DNA from: Welwitschia mirabilis
Taxonomy: Eukaryota > Gnetophyta > Gnetopsida > Welwitschiales
Assembly: GCA_051453625.1 (NCBI GenBank)
Contig: JBOZIK010000001.1
Coordinates: 138,295,750-138,343,239 of the forward strand
Direction of reading: 5' to 3'
DNA: 47,490 bases
The notes beneath the pieces were generated by a model. The model ran no database searches. It was not told where the DNA came from and was given only the letters and a program-made list of their open reading frames with translations. This document shows, one piece after another, positions 1-12,290 of the stretch (position 1 is its first letter; each line of letters begins with the position of its first letter). A program made the translations under genes and the position numbers.

Positions 1-725
1 TGATTTTGACCTTTATTGTACGACACACTTGAAACCTTGAATGTCGCCATAATCACTGCCCTTTCAAATGAACTTTATTGAGTTAATACATTTTATCATA
101 TATTTTTACTTAGGTAATGTTATGATGTTTTCTTTTGAAGTTTGCTACGTTAATACTTAGAATAGGTAAACATTCTTCTTCTTGTTTTTGTATTTATTTC
201 TCCTTTTCTTTTCTTCTGTTTTTATGTCTACTATTTTCTACTCATTTTTGCATTTTTTCTTTTCTTAGGACTTTATGCGTTAGTAGTTTTTTATTCTAGT
301 CATTGTTGCAATTTTTCATTTTCGTTAGTTTAGGCAATTCGGGATGCATTGCACATTTTAAGTAAGGGGCAGGATACACACATATTTTCATATTGCATAT
401 TTTTGATATAAATTTTTTCAATGATGAGAATACATAATTGCAAATCCTCCTTAATTTTTACATGATTCTTATCTTTTAATTGATAGTTTATCATAATGAG
501 GATCTAATATTAATGCAAAATCTGATTTCTGTCATAGGTTCTAGACCCTAAAAATATTTTGAGGAGCCTGTTGTCCACAATATCGTCCAGACAACATAAC
601 AGATGACATACTTCTGATGCTTACCAGGTATTTTATTCAGTTTTTAAATTTTTATAAATTTAGTTCATTACTGATATATATATTCCAGATACTCTCCTTA
701 GATATCCTAGTTGTTTTTATTGTTT
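1..725. other. T-rich non-coding stretch
   Basis: No open frame of note. The strand is rich in T and in short runs such as ttttcttttctt. The texture resembles the T-rich leader of the Athila-like element at 41.0-41.6 kb, and a short stretch near 545-575 (aaaatattttgaggagc) recalls the start of that leader just after the PBS. The likeness is too weak to call homology. It may be a decayed retroelement leader. Confidence 0.3.
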
Positions 726-1254
726 NNNNNNNNNNNNNNNNNNNNNNNNNNNNNNNNNNNNNNNNNNNNNNNNNNNNNNNNNNNNNNNNNNNNNNNNNNN
801 NNNNNNNNNNNNNNNNNNNNNNNNNNNNNNNNNNNNNNNNNNNNNNNNNNNNNNNNNNNNNNNNNNNNNNNNNNNNNNNNNNNNNNNNNNNNNNNNNNNN
901 NNNNNNNNNNNNNNNNNNNNNNNNNNNNNNNNNNNNNNNNNNNNNNNNNNNNNNNNNNNNNNNNNNNNNNNNNNNNNNNNNNNNNNNNNNNNNNNNNNNN
1001 NNNNNNNNNNNNNNNNNNNNNNNNNNNNNNNNNNNNNNNNNNNNNNNNNNNNNNNNNNNNNNNNNNNNNNNNNNNNNNNNNNNNNNNNNNNNNNNNNNNN
1101 NNNNNNNNNNNNNNNNNNNNNNNNNNNNNNNNNNNNNNNNNNNNNNNNNNNNNNNNNNNNNNNNNNNNNNNNNNNNNNNNNNNNNNNNNNNNNNNNNNNN
1201 NNNNNNNNNNNNNNNNNNNNNNNNNNNNNNNNNNNNNNNNNNNNNNNNNNNNNN
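726..1254. other. Assembly gap (529 N)
   Basis: A run of 529 N. By comparison with the LTR at 4.4-6.0 kb, the start and upstream half of the first LTR should fall in or just before this gap. Confidence 0.98.
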
Positions 1255-1431
1255 ATCCTTGTCATCTCCTCCATCATCTGGATGACCACCAAAACGACAT
1301 TGTATTTCCATAGTTTCACAGAATGTTTTCCTGAGTTGTCATCTCTTTGTTACGACTTTATTTTGCATGTCAGCTAGGGTTTCTCCTTTACTTTTCTATC
1401 AGTTCCCTTTCCCTTTCTATCTATAAATAAA

Positions 1432-1440
1432 GGTCTCTCC
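1432..1440 (+). promoter_or_regulatory. LTR TATA box (F1)
   Basis: TATAAATAA followed by a pyrimidine-rich AGGTCTCTCC. The same box and following sequence occur in the LTR of element D (40389) and, on the other strand, in E (45841-45851). Conservation across three LTR copies supports it as the RNA polymerase II promoter of the family. Confidence 0.7.
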
Positions 1441-1524
1441 CTTGATCCCTAATCTTCTTCAACAGTACCTTACATTCGCATAGTAGGAGATCTTGGGACT
1501 GGAGAATTATCTTGTAGTCCAGAG

Positions 1525-2259
1525 NNNNNNNNNNNNNNNNNNNNNNNNNNNNNNNNNNNNNNNNNNNNNNNNNNNNNNNNNNNNNNNNNNNNNNNNNNNN
1601 NNNNNNNNNNNNNNNNNNNNNNNNNNNNNNNNNNNNNNNNNNNNNNNNNNNNNNNNNNNNNNNNNNNNNNNNNNNNNNNNNNNNNNNNNNNNNNNNNNNN
1701 NNNNNNNNNNNNNNNNNNNNNNNNNNNNNNNNNNNNNNNNNNNNNNNNNNNNNNNNNNNNNNNNNNNNNNNNNNNNNNNNNNNNNNNNNNNNNNNNNNNN
1801 NNNNNNNNNNNNNNNNNNNNNNNNNNNNNNNNNNNNNNNNNNNNNNNNNNNNNNNNNNNNNNNNNNNNNNNNNNNNNNNNNNNNNNNNNNNNNNNNNNNN
1901 NNNNNNNNNNNNNNNNNNNNNNNNNNNNNNNNNNNNNNNNNNNNNNNNNNNNNNNNNNNNNNNNNNNNNNNNNNNNNNNNNNNNNNNNNNNNNNNNNNNN
2001 NNNNNNNNNNNNNNNNNNNNNNNNNNNNNNNNNNNNNNNNNNNNNNNNNNNNNNNNNNNNNNNNNNNNNNNNNNNNNNNNNNNNNNNNNNNNNNNNNNNN
2101 NNNNNNNNNNNNNNNNNNNNNNNNNNNNNNNNNNNNNNNNNNNNNNNNNNNNNNNNNNNNNNNNNNNNNNNNNNNNNNNNNNNNNNNNNNNNNNNNNNNN
2201 NNNNNNNNNNNNNNNNNNNNNNNNNNNNNNNNNNNNNNNNNNNNNNNNNNNNNNNNNNN
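1525..2259. other. Assembly gap (735 N)
   Basis: A run of 735 N inside the first LTR, between the promoter-proximal part and the U5 block. In the sister LTRs the corresponding interval is only about 150-200 bp. The gap is therefore overestimated, or it hides an insertion. Confidence 0.98.
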
Positions 2260-2367
2260 TTTTAATATGAATTATCCTTTTTGTTAATAATTGCAGGAAC
2301 TTATCCCTCATAGTTTATGTTGTTTAAGATTCATGATAGATTTCTTGGATTATATAGATTATGAGGG

Positions 2368-2385
2368 CAACCTTTGTTAAGGTTG
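2368..2385 (+). other. Conserved R/U5 hairpin (F1)
   Basis: CAACCTTTGTTAAGGTTG is a perfect inverted repeat with a 7-bp stem and a 4-base loop. The same hairpin is found at the equivalent place in the four other LTR copies of the family in this window. See the separate finding on paired changes. Confidence 0.6.
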
Positions 2386-2645
2386 AGCTTAATTATATTA
2401 GGTGCATCGTTGTTTCTTTTCATAGATTAGTTTTACATCATTATTTTAATTCCATGCATTGCAGTTTAATTTAGTAGATTAGGGTTACATATTTCTTTCT
2501 TGAAATCAACTCTTTATTTTTTATACTATTGACCTTTGAAAGAATTACGACATTCAGATCACTCCGTCTATACTAGCGTGCTATATTTGTGCATCTTATT
2601 TATAATTAAAAGGATTTAAATCAAGGCATGAAACATTGCATAAAT

Positions 2646-4423
2646 TCACACCACAATAAACATAATAATGTTTATAGTTAAAATGATCAGTGTGATGAGA
2701 TCTACATATCTACTAGATTAGTATTTCAATTTAGGTATTTTTGAATTACACCTATGTGGAACCCATCTATTTCACTCACTTGAACTAAAAGTTGTGTTTT
2801 TTTTTCCTTTTCATACTAATGCAATATGTGACATATTGATTTACATGTGGAGGGCTTGACATATTTTTGAAATATTTTTGAGCAAAAATTTTAATTATGA
2901 AGGTCATTTAAACTTTCACGATATACATATGTGACATAGTGATCTGATTATGATGTCATATTATCTGTATGATGTGCATTATGATTATTATTTAGTGAGT
3001 CACACACTAGATAGTAGGCCTTCCAGGTTGAAATGGAGGCTGATATTTTATCTTAAAACATGCTAGACCACTTGTATCACTAGCTATTTAAAGGGTTGAG
3101 TAAACCCATCCCCCTCAGTGTCAGACTTGATCATAGTTTATAACCATTAGAGTTGAGAGGAATTTTAGTGATTTCATAAGTAGGATTAAGCATAAGGTGG
3201 ACTAGATTTAACAAATCTCTAGATATGATGAATCCTAGATGCACATGGAATTTATTTCACATCAAATATTAGATAATTTTATGATACCATCCACATAGAA
3301 TAAAGAGTAGATTGGATAAACGAATGGTGGATATGATTATAGCCACTATTCATGGGTATGAAGTATGTATTTTCCTAGAGCATATTACACTTGTTATAGG
3401 TTAGGATACCTTGGAAGTACACATATACATTCTGCAAGAGGCATAAAGGAGTGCCACACATACAAATTAGCACTTGATACTTCGCTAGATGTGACAAGAG
3501 ATTGACAGGGAATATTAGTAATCCATTTGATACCATCCTATAAGGTCCTTTATAAAGGGCTAATTCATAACATTAATGTATTATTTCATCAGAGTCACTG
3601 CATGGTAACTTAGTTATAGATCTTGACAGTGTTTAGGCAAGGGGAGAAGATGGACCTAGCCTCTTTCATATGGAGTAGGTTATAAGCTATGGTGGAAGTA
3701 TGACATATATATACATTAGGATACCATGCATTCTTTTCTCACCTTCCAATGATTTGGTATTTTAGAGCTAATAGGCAAGTAGAAACTACCTCATTTTTAG
3801 ACTTCATTATAAGACTTGTAATACAAGAGTATCTAGATCCCTAAAAAGGTAGATTGATAGTAGATTTTGAGATTTATAGTCAAGATCATAGCAAAGCAGT
3901 TATAGGATATTCTTATAGGTGTGGTTTATGAGATTTGAGATACCATAGACTAGGGATTTATATAGGTATACCAAAGACTTACTACAGTGGCATAGATGAT
4001 GATTATAACTAACAAGCATGTATGAGAGATGAGGTAGTAGATGATAGTTATAGGATACTAAATAATGTGCATTGAACATAGCATTACTATGGACCTTCTA
4101 GAGATAGTACAAGTCTAGGAAGAACAAGATACAATTCTCAATGCATATTTTCTAGTTAAGAAAAAACATCCTTCCTATCCACCTCCACCTATGAACTTAC
4201 ATATAGACTTCACCATAACACCATGAGGGGATTGATGTTATGATTATTTTTGATGTATTTACCCTTGTGAACTACTGAAAACTCATTGATTAGTTTACAC
4301 ATATCATTTTTCATTAATATTATTTTTGATTATACATACACATCATTTTTCTAAGTTATCATAATTATATCTTATGATGCTTTTTGATGTATGACATTCA
4401 ATTTTGTGATGTGACAATGTATT
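2646..4423 (+). mobile_element. Internal region of a gag/pol-less Athila-family element
   Basis: About 1.8 kb between two same-strand LTRs. No reverse transcriptase, integrase, protease or gag motif can be read in any frame. Reading frames are short, for example about 27 codons starting RMVDMIIATIHG near 3325. A proline-rich run (PPPP) is encoded near 4180-4192, and a polypurine tract precedes the second LTR. I infer either a non-autonomous element or a large internal deletion. The piece shows no convincing match to the 3' regions of elements C or E. Confidence 0.45.
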
Positions 4424-4433
4424 AAAAGGGGAC
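4424..4433 (+). other. Candidate polypurine tract (F)
   Basis: AAAAGGGGAC lies directly before the proposed start of the second LTR (TAATGC, perhaps once TGATGC). This is the expected position of the plus-strand priming site of an LTR retrotransposon. Confidence 0.45.
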
Positions 4434-5960
4434 TAATGCAAGTACTTTAATTTTATTTTGATGATTATGATTTGCAAGTACTTACTTTTTAGTCTAACAT
4501 TTCTAAGCCTATCATTGCCCTAGTCATCCTAACAACAAACTAGATAACAAACCTATACACATCTTACTAAAGATAATTTATCAAGTTCATTAGATTCTAA
4601 TATTTAATCTTGCATAGTAATATTTCTAAACTAAAATCATGTTTTTCTAGTTATGGTTTATCTTAGTCAATTTGGATTGCAATTTGTATTTGTTCACTTA
4701 CTTTGTTAGGGACTAATAAGACTAAGTAAAGGGTTATGTTGCAATGCTAGATTGTACATATTTGATGGATTATTTTACATAGGTTTACAAAAAATTCATA
4801 TATGTTTACATGGAGTTTCAATAACTATGGAGAATTAATGGGATTATCATGGAAACATGAAGTCCTTAGTACATTTGGATTCATTTAATGCAAATTCTAA
4901 TAGTTAGCATTTCGAGAATAATTCTAATGATTTAAGAGGCTAATTTTTATTAACTAGAAGATTCAAGAGGATGACATCTCCCTAGTCATCTAGATAACAT
5001 TCTTAGATGATAGTCCAGTTGAAGAGCTAACATGGATGCTAATATGAACAGGAGTAAAAAGTTGATGAGTCATCTTTTATAATGTATGATCATTCTGATG
5101 ATTATCTAAATAACCTTTAGAATGACATTTATTTTAATTAATGAATAAATATATTTTTGTAATTAGGTTATGTGATCATTTGGGTTGCTAGGATTCCATT
5201 TTAGCTATTAGGGATTTGTTTTCAAAATCTTCTATGTAAAAGAAATAAATATTCTCTCCCCCTAATTTTCAAGAATTTTATTTTGTATCTAAAAATTTCA
5301 TAATGGGAGATTAAAGATCAAAAGATTTATCCTAGCTATAGAGAGAAGTCTTCCTTGGTGTTGGACTATGTATCCTCTATTGAGGTGCTATTGCTTTGTA
5401 AGTGAATGGTTGATTTGATATTAATAAAAAAATTACTTTATTTTCATTATATACATCTCACTTATGATTTATGTTGGTTATAATTCTGTGATAGCTTTAT
5501 AATCAATATAGGTCATAAGGGCAACCTGTAATAAGTTGATATTATTAGTTTAGTACTTGCATTCCATTATACTTGTTTGATGTGCCTTATTACCTATGTT
5601 AGTTAGGATTTAGTAAAAATATTTTCTAATTGATTTAGGTTATAAGTGTAAATTTTGATGACAGTGGGTCATTAGTTAAATAAAGTTATTACTTAAAATA
5701 TTTTCGTTTGCATATCATTTATAAAAATTATATTAGCATTTATCTTGCATTAGATTTTTGCATTGTTCTTATTTTCATTTATTTAAAAACGAAAAAGATC
5801 AAAAATACTTCATTAAATTAATTCTATGGCTTTAAGACTAGTGCATTTGATAAATTATAATGTTCATATTAAGTCCTAACTATACTAGCATGTATTTTGT
5901 GAAAGCATTTGTGATTAACAGGGTTTTACTTAAGGACTTAAGGAACACTTAAATATGTAG
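4434..5960 (+). mobile_element. LTR of the Athila-like family, copy F2
   Basis: Collinear with the LTRs of C, D and E. Shared blocks are ggactaataagactaag (4711-4727), tggagaattaatggg (4828-4842), the palindromic motif near 4986, a second motif instance near 5097, gggagattaaag at 5304, tcctctattgaggtgc at 5372, the U5 hairpin at 5522-5538 and actatactagcatgtatttt near 5880. The TATA box seen in F1 and D is degraded here (aaataaatattctctccc near 5243). The 5' end rests on the polypurine tract. The 3' end is approximate (within about 50 bp), because no clear PBS follows. Confidence 0.7.
5522..5538 (+). other. Conserved R/U5 hairpin (F2, degraded)
   Basis: CAACCTGTAATAAGTTG keeps a 4-bp outer stem (CAAC/GTTG) of the family hairpin, but the inner pairs are lost. 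Confidence 0.4.
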
Positions 5961-7181
5961 TATAATGTTTACTTAAGGTTTTTAAATTAGAAACACAGTA
6001 AATTAAGGTGGAATCTACTTTCATACTAAGTAAGTTATTATCAAAACATTTTATGGGGGACAGTCTTAATTAGACTAATGAGTCAATGACCCCTTTATAT
6101 GCATTAGAAATTATTAAGTATTAGAAGGATGATTAAAAATAAAATGAAATATCTCCTCTTAAAAAACACATTAATTATTGATTATTAAAAATTTGGTTTA
6201 GTTAACTACATTAAGGCTATGGCTACTCACTGGAAATGTAGCTTTAACAATTTATTTTATAACATATTCAATTACATTAGGGTAATAAAATGCTCACTGG
6301 CAATGCAACCCTGACTCCTTCATACATAAACATGTTTAACTTTATTAGAAGAAGATGTTGTAATACTAGATGTCCAATTAGATCAAAATTCTTAAAATAA
6401 GAAATAAGGCATGATTGTTAAAAATGATATATTAGAATGAAACAGATGGATTTGGAATTTTTTTCTATGTTTAATTTCTTTGACTTATGTACTAAAAATT
6501 TTGCTTAACTAAATTTTGATTGCTTACGGTTTTACTTTGATGATATCTTGTTTGTATGATATGTAATTCATTTTTAAATTAGAATAGAATTAAATAAATT
6601 TTTAATAAATGTAGCCAATAAGATAAATAGTCTATCTTTAGAATTAGCAAATGAAGGAATTTTCCATTAGGTTTAATGTTTTGTGTTCCCTAAAAATTAC
6701 ATTTTAGTTTAAGCCTTACATTGTAATTTTCCCTAAATACATTCATCATCATCATGTGCTAGCCTAATTAAATTATTCTCAAAAGCATTATATAGTTTTT
6801 TCTTCTTTGTAACTTTGAGAATAAAGTTTAATTTTGGTTAGGAGATATGACATCTACTTTATTTTTTTTAATTTTTATGTTTAATTATTAAAAATTGATC
6901 AAAAATTTCAAAAAATATTATATCATTTCTTTACTTGTTATTTTCACTTAGTCGATTTTTCTATGATACCATTTTTTTCATTAATATTTACTAAGGAACT
7001 ATCAAAAAACTAGTTAGAAGATGTGTTTATAAGCTAAAATTGACATTCTGTGCAAGTTAATTAATCAATTTAGTATAGAAAGAAACATTAAAATGTGTTA
7101 TTTTATCACATATTAAAGTTTTTAGTCTTTTTATTATTTTTCATGATATTATGGTCTTTATCTTAACATTAGAAGATATGT
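5961..7181. other. AT-rich DNA without a recognisable gene
   Basis: No coding motif was found on either strand. A short imperfect direct repeat is present: ctcactggaaatgtagc near 6227 and ctcactggcaatgcaac near 6294, about 67 bp apart. The second copy may be nearer the original, since the first reads like a C-to-T decayed version. The stretch could be the decayed internal part of an older element, but nothing shows which. Confidence 0.4.
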
Positions 7182-7662
7182 TGTTGGATTTTGAAAAAAT
7201 CTACAAAACCTTATGATAATCTAGTCCACAACACTAAAACCATCAGTCAAGACTACTGGTGCTATTGGCTTTTTGAGATGGCAGGTCGAGAAACTCACAT
7301 TTGTATACTTTCATTAGGAATTAAATCCATTTCACTTACTGGATTAGTCAGATAATAAATCAGATTTAATCTTAATTCTAGTGACACATGGTAGAAATAT
7401 AAGATAACACATTGTAGTGACATGTAATGCAATAAGGATGTTCAAGGTAAAGATACATGACATGGCATCTATTGGCAGTAGCATCATCAGTTAAAGTACA
7501 TGTCACCACTATGTTTATGCTTGAAGATAAAGGAATCCTCTTTATGGCTACATGACAAATACATTGGTAACTTTCTTCTTATGTAACTGCACTTAAGTAA
7601 ATCCTCTTATGTAACCATCATCTAATACAATTATGACATAACTTCCTAAGCGTGCCCTTATC

Positions 7663-7671
7663 TATAAAAGG
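7663..7671 (+). promoter_or_regulatory. TATA box of the LTR-like segment
   Basis: TATAAAAGG in otherwise AT-rich DNA, preceded by a relatively C-rich stretch (cctaagcgtgcccttatc). The GG after the box and the AATAAA 170 bp downstream make it more convincing than chance AT sequence. Confidence 0.4.
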
Positions 7672-7838
7672 GCATTAAGCACCTATTGTAAACATATTTT
7701 GATTAGCTTAATGTGGGGAAGACTTGGAGGCTAGAACATCATGGCACTTTAATACTTTTCTTAGGGCTCTGAGGCTAGTTGAGAAGTATTTCTTCTTTCC
7801 CCTTATCTCATGATGTAATGTAGATTTCTTTTAGCTTT

Positions 7839-7844
7839 AATAAA
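7839..7844 (+). terminator. Poly(A) signal candidate
   Basis: AATAAA in the string ttagctttaataaaagaatt, downstream of the TATA box at 7663. In AT-rich DNA this hexamer is common by chance. The spacing to the TATA box is the main support. Confidence 0.3.
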
Positions 7845-7870
7845 AGAATTAATTTGAACACTCTTAATGT

Positions 7871-10200
7871 TATTACATATTTCATTTAAAACTAGCAATA
7901 TTTAGATAAGACTAGTTCTTAAAATAGGTTTATTCTTTTATTGTTAAATATTCAAAAAATGGTATTAGCAATATTTAAATGAGTTATTTAATTATCAATT
8001 TCTTTCAAACCATGTGAGTTATTTAAAGTTACTTTTGTGATTTGTAGTTCCTATTGTTCGACAGATCGTGTGCACTTTAGTTCATGCTTTCTATGCTTAT
8101 AAAGGGTTGTGAAGTATTAAGAGGATTGGATAACTTATCAATACTCATGTGGTGGATAATATTATGCTTTCATACAAAGCCTTAACGACTTGAAGATTTA
8201 GTGCATGTTTCAGGATACAAAAATCATTAGAGTAAAGGTGGAGTAAAGGATGAACTAATTATACCTTTAGAGCACTCCATTCCCTTGCATTATTAACTGA
8301 AGATCATTTCAATTCTTAAATTTGATTTTTATTTTATTTGATTGTTTCATTTCAACTTAGAATAATCTTATTTCTCTTTATTAACTTACCATCTATATTC
8401 CTATGGAAGAACTATTCTGAGTGTAAACTCAAATAAGTCTAGATGACTATAAAGCTATGATTAAGTATTAATACCTATTTTAAATTTCTTTAGAGGATTA
8501 TTAAACCTATTATCCTATGTTAGATTTTGAAATATAAAGTGTAATGTAATTTTTAAGATAACTAAGTCTTATTATATTCATATTTTATCCACTAAAAGTA
8601 AAAAAACATTTTACATTATTTTTATTTTTAGATTCAAACTCAAGTAGAAAATACCATCTAGACATTAATTTTCTCATGCATATTTTGAATCATTAATTTT
8701 ATGAATTATATATTAGTTATAATTCTCATGGCATACAATGGCTGATTTCCTTTTACCTAGTTCAAGTTAAGTTTTAGTTCTACTTTATTCCATGTTGAAT
8801 CTTAAAGGCCTTTTAATGCCTTTTTTATAATTCTTTTATATCTCAGTTTAATGAAACTTTTTTTTTGGGGGCTCGTACCTCCCTTATTTATCATAAATTT
8901 AACTATTAGTTATTTAATAAATTTATAATTTACTATTATTTTAATTTTGTAATACTATTAATTTTTTCACATATTTTTTATTTTAACACATAGATTTATA
9001 AATTTATGTGAATTTTTAATTTTTTAATCCAATTAACTTAATTAGTTCCTTTATGTATTGTTTCCTTTACTTATTTATAACTACATAAATTTAAAGTAAG
9101 AACTATGTCTTATTTTTTAATTTTCATCCTCATTAGTTATTTTATCATGTTAAAATTTGTTAGTTAAACTTGTAGAGAGGCAGTCTGGAGGATATAGTTT
9201 CAAGCATTAGAATATCTACTTTTTTAAAAAGAAACTTTAGAGAACTATTATGATTTATTGGAAAGTACAATTATTAATACAAAATAAAGAGAATATATTT
9301 GTACTAATTTGATTACCAATAATATATTTTTCAAATGCAAGTATTTGCTAACATGTCAAATGCATATTATGTCTATTTTTCCTTTTATATATCATTGCTT
9401 GAAATAAAATAAACCTAATGAAGTTAGATTTTTTTTAAAGTAAATAATCAACTAAATATTTATATTGATTATGTTCATATGCACACATTTGTATGTTGTA
9501 TTTATTAAATGATAATTAAATCAAAATAATCTTAACAATTAGCATTTTAATACTTAGATTTCATCATCAAGGTAGGTTTTATCATAGTTTTATATGAAAT
9601 GTGGATATAATAACCACTATCCTATCCTAGCATTAATATCCAAAGACCTAGGTATTAAAGCATTACTTTTTACCATTATGAGATTCTTCAAGGAAGAAAG
9701 CACCACTTGCAAGCATGCATCTATCTTAAATATCCCTTATCACCTTTTTGGTGGTAAATAAACTTGATATATAAGCCTCTGAAGTTGAGCTCAGTCATGT
9801 TTGATATAGTTTAGAATCCACAATAGAATCAATTCATGGCTAGCTAATGGAAAGATATCAAGTTGAAAAGACATTAGTAAAAGTTAAAATCTCCTATTAT
9901 ATTGATTAGGAATTATCCTAAACCTATATCCATGTATGTATTATAATTAGTTGACATCTCATACATCATATACAAGATATTTCTATGTGATGACAAAATA
10001 AGAAGAAATATAAGACACAAGATTATAACATCATTATTATTTAAAAACTAAGATAATATATATTTAGTATCTATATTTTATAAATATATATAATAATAGT
10101 AATAACATTTATATAGTATTTCATTCTAGGTTCCATTAAGCATTCTAATTAATTTAAATCCAAAATACAAAACGATACTTAATAAGAGCAATTTAATTTA
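7871..10200. other. AT-rich DNA, probably including the 5' LTR of the chromovirus
   Basis: No coding motif was read on either strand. The right end must contain the 5' LTR of the chromovirus, which ends at 10210. I could not fix the LTR start by matching it to the 3' LTR beginning at 15469, because the two are too diverged by eye. A homopolymer (ttttttttt then gggggg) occurs near 8858-8873. Confidence 0.4.
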
Positions 10201-10228
10201 GGGTGTTATAAAATGGTAGAGCTAGGTT
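10201..10228 (+). other. 5' LTR end and primer-binding site of the Tekay-like element
   Basis: The string GGGTGTTATA (10201-10210) is the usual end of a Tekay/Del LTR with its final CA changed to TA. Three bases on, TGGTAGAGCTAGGTT (10214-10228) is a tRNA-Met type PBS lacking three internal bases. Order and spacing fit the family well. Confidence 0.7.
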
Positions 10229-10630
10229 AACTTAAATTAGAGCTATATTAATTAATTTTAATTTTATAAAATTATAAAGTTAATTATATATAAGATAGCC
10301 CTAATTACTAACTAACCACAAAGTTAATTGTATCTAAGACAATCCTAATTCCTAAACAATCATGAATTTAATTATATTTATGATAACCCCAATCCTTGAA
10401 TAATCATAAAGTTAATATATCCATGATAACTATAATTCCTAAATAAGCATAAAAGAATGAGTAGTTCATCACTATATCTTTAAAAAATCAACTAGCTTAT
10501 AATTAAGACTAATAATTATTTAGTAAATTAAAATTATTTTAATAATTTAGAATAGTATAAATTTTTATAGATAAACCCATGATCTCTTGATCATTTTAAG
10601 GGAACATAAATAAATAAATAAAACTTATAA

Positions 10631-10633
<3 letters not shown>

Positions 10634-10671
<38 letters not shown>
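10634..10671. repeat. (TA)n microsatellite
   Basis: An uninterrupted TA dinucleotide run of about 36 bp in the leader of the chromovirus. It is likely to vary in length between individuals. Confidence 0.95.
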
Positions 10672-10673
<2 letters not shown>

Positions 10674-11279
10674 TGATAATCATTTTAGACTAATAATATG
10701 TCTAGTAGTATTTCATAATTTTTTCCAAACTTTTAATTATGTAACTATATAACCTTAAAGGATAATCCTTGTTATTAATTTCTAAACCTAACAAATCATA
10801 GTCATTTAAAAGAATGAAAGAGGATTAACTTGATTATTTAGTTTAAATCATAAAATAAATAAATACATTTGTAAGAACCAATGACCTATTAATGATAACA
10901 CCATCCTTATTAAGATTATGTAAAATTATTAATTTCAACATCAAACAACATGATATTTATTCTAGTTCAAACTTAATCTTGTAATGTTTTCCACTTTATA
11001 TAGATGACTCATTATCATTACTCAATTCTGGAGGACAATTCAGTTGTAATAACTACTTAACATAAAGATAGCTCATGGATTAATCAGAAACATAATGATT
11101 AAAATTAATCTCCATTTAACCTTAATCTAAAGGCATGAATAAATGCATACATCTAGTTTCTATCATAAATAGTAAGCCAATATTGAAAAACATAAGTAAA
11201 TAATGGTAAAAAAAATATATTAAGATAGTGAATATGAGAAAATTAATTCAAACATTTACTACATTAAATTCATCAAGGT

Positions 11280-11900
11280 TGTGAGAGGTTCAAGTCCATA
11301 TAAAGAAGAAGTATGATTAAGTGATGTTCAAAAGGTTATAGAAACCTTAGGATGTGATCAATATAAAAAGGTCACTCTAGATATTTATAAGTTACAAGGA
11401 GAAGCTAATCTATGATGGAAAATATAAATGAAAAATCTAGAAGATGTGGAATCCTCATGGCTAGAATTTAATATATTTTAAAAAACTTATTTCACAAAAT
11501 TCTACATGCATCAAAAGGTTACATAATTCTATAATCTGAGATAAGATCCTAATATAGCCCTCTCATCTTATAAATCTAAATTTGTGGAATTATTAATATA
11601 TGTGTCACATATATATCTTTATGTAGAAGCCAAAGTAAATATTTTTAGTGATAGTATTTTTCGTTCTATTTCTACTAAAGTATTCACATTCCAATTTATA
11701 AATTTAGCTGAGGCCATAGAAAAAGAAAATATAGCAAAACAAAATTGGAAATTCCTCTTAAGATTTATAACTTTAAAGAAAATCAATCATAAATGTCTCA
11801 TAAAAACATGAATTGGCATTTCAAAAAAGTAACATTAGTAACAAGAACAATAGAAAGAGGAAATCCAATTAATATAAACATGCACATTTTAAGAGAAACT
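11280..11900 (+). pseudogene. gag: Chromovirus gag (capsid) remnant
   Basis: The translation carries the retrotransposon gag signature: a tryptophan-led WLEFNIF, a break, YFTKFY, then an aligned segment ending in SSYKSKFVELLIYVSHIYL, which corresponds to the conserved 'sticky' part of gypsy capsid proteins. The best open piece is 75 codons (11584-11811). Stops interrupt it before 11584 and after 11811. No CCHC zinc knuckle could be read downstream. The capsid would package element RNA in cytoplasmic particles, but this copy cannot do so. Confidence 0.7.
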
Positions 11901-12194
11901 AAAATTTTCTTTATCAGATTCATTTAAATGATAGGTTATAAGGATCCAATTTAAAGCAAAATTACTAGCTAAATCCATTATTAAAATCAATATAGTAATG
12001 GAGTATAGTGCTTTACATATAAAGGAAATTATAAAGTTAATGAATGTTCATTACTTGCTAATGACTATTTTAGATAAGAATTGAAAACTTCTCAAGGATC
12101 ACAAACCATTCAATATCAATAGGATAATTATTAATAGATAATCAAAGGGTGCAATTACATAGCTTAGTCATAGAAGGTATTTACTTACTAGTAA

Positions 12195-12290
12195 AGAAGT
12201 AATTATTTTATTTGATTATGATATAACTTATTATTTTATATCTTATAGACTTAATTTAAGAAAAAATATTACACATTAATTAAGGGGCAT
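12195..12290 (+). pseudogene. Chromovirus aspartic protease remnant
   Basis: The peptide ILFDYDITYYFISYRL matches the active-site neighbourhood of gypsy proteases. The aspartate is kept (FD), but the following Ser-Gly-Ala positions are changed to Tyr-Asp-Ile. Only about 25 codons can be followed. The protease would mature the polyprotein. This one is inactive by sequence and by reading-frame loss. Confidence 0.5.

Larger units (their letters stand above)
1255..2645 (+). mobile_element. LTR of the Athila-like family, copy F1 (interrupted by a gap)
   Basis: This stretch matches the LTR of element D (39849-40965) in the same order: the palindromic TCATCTGGATGA motif near 1274, the promoter box TATAAATAA at 1432, the block around 'taggagatc' near 1483, and the conserved U5 block agggcaacctttgttaaggt at 2364-2383. 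The end is put near 2645 because the following bases resemble a decayed tRNA-Asp PBS. The start is not visible because of the 529-N gap. A second gap (1525-2259) lies inside. F1 pairs with F2 at 4434-5960, on the same strand. Confidence 0.7.
7182..7870 (+). mobile_element. LTR-like segment of an unidentified element
   Basis: The segment begins with TGTTGG (7182), a common LTR start. It has a clear TATA box (TATAAAAGG, 7663-7671) and an AATAAA signal 170 bp further on (7839). That layout fits an LTR promoter followed by a polyadenylation site. No second copy, PBS or polypurine tract was found in the window, so this may be a solo LTR or one end of a decayed element. It could also be the far 5' part of the long LTR of the chromovirus ending at 10210. 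Confidence 0.35.

Noticed and set aside
617-2311. Several long 'open frames' of 200-300 codons on both strands between 617 and 2311
   Set aside because: They consist almost wholly of N from the gaps at 726-1254 and 1525-2259. The same holds for frames spanning the gaps at 27909, 34508, 38214 and 42059.
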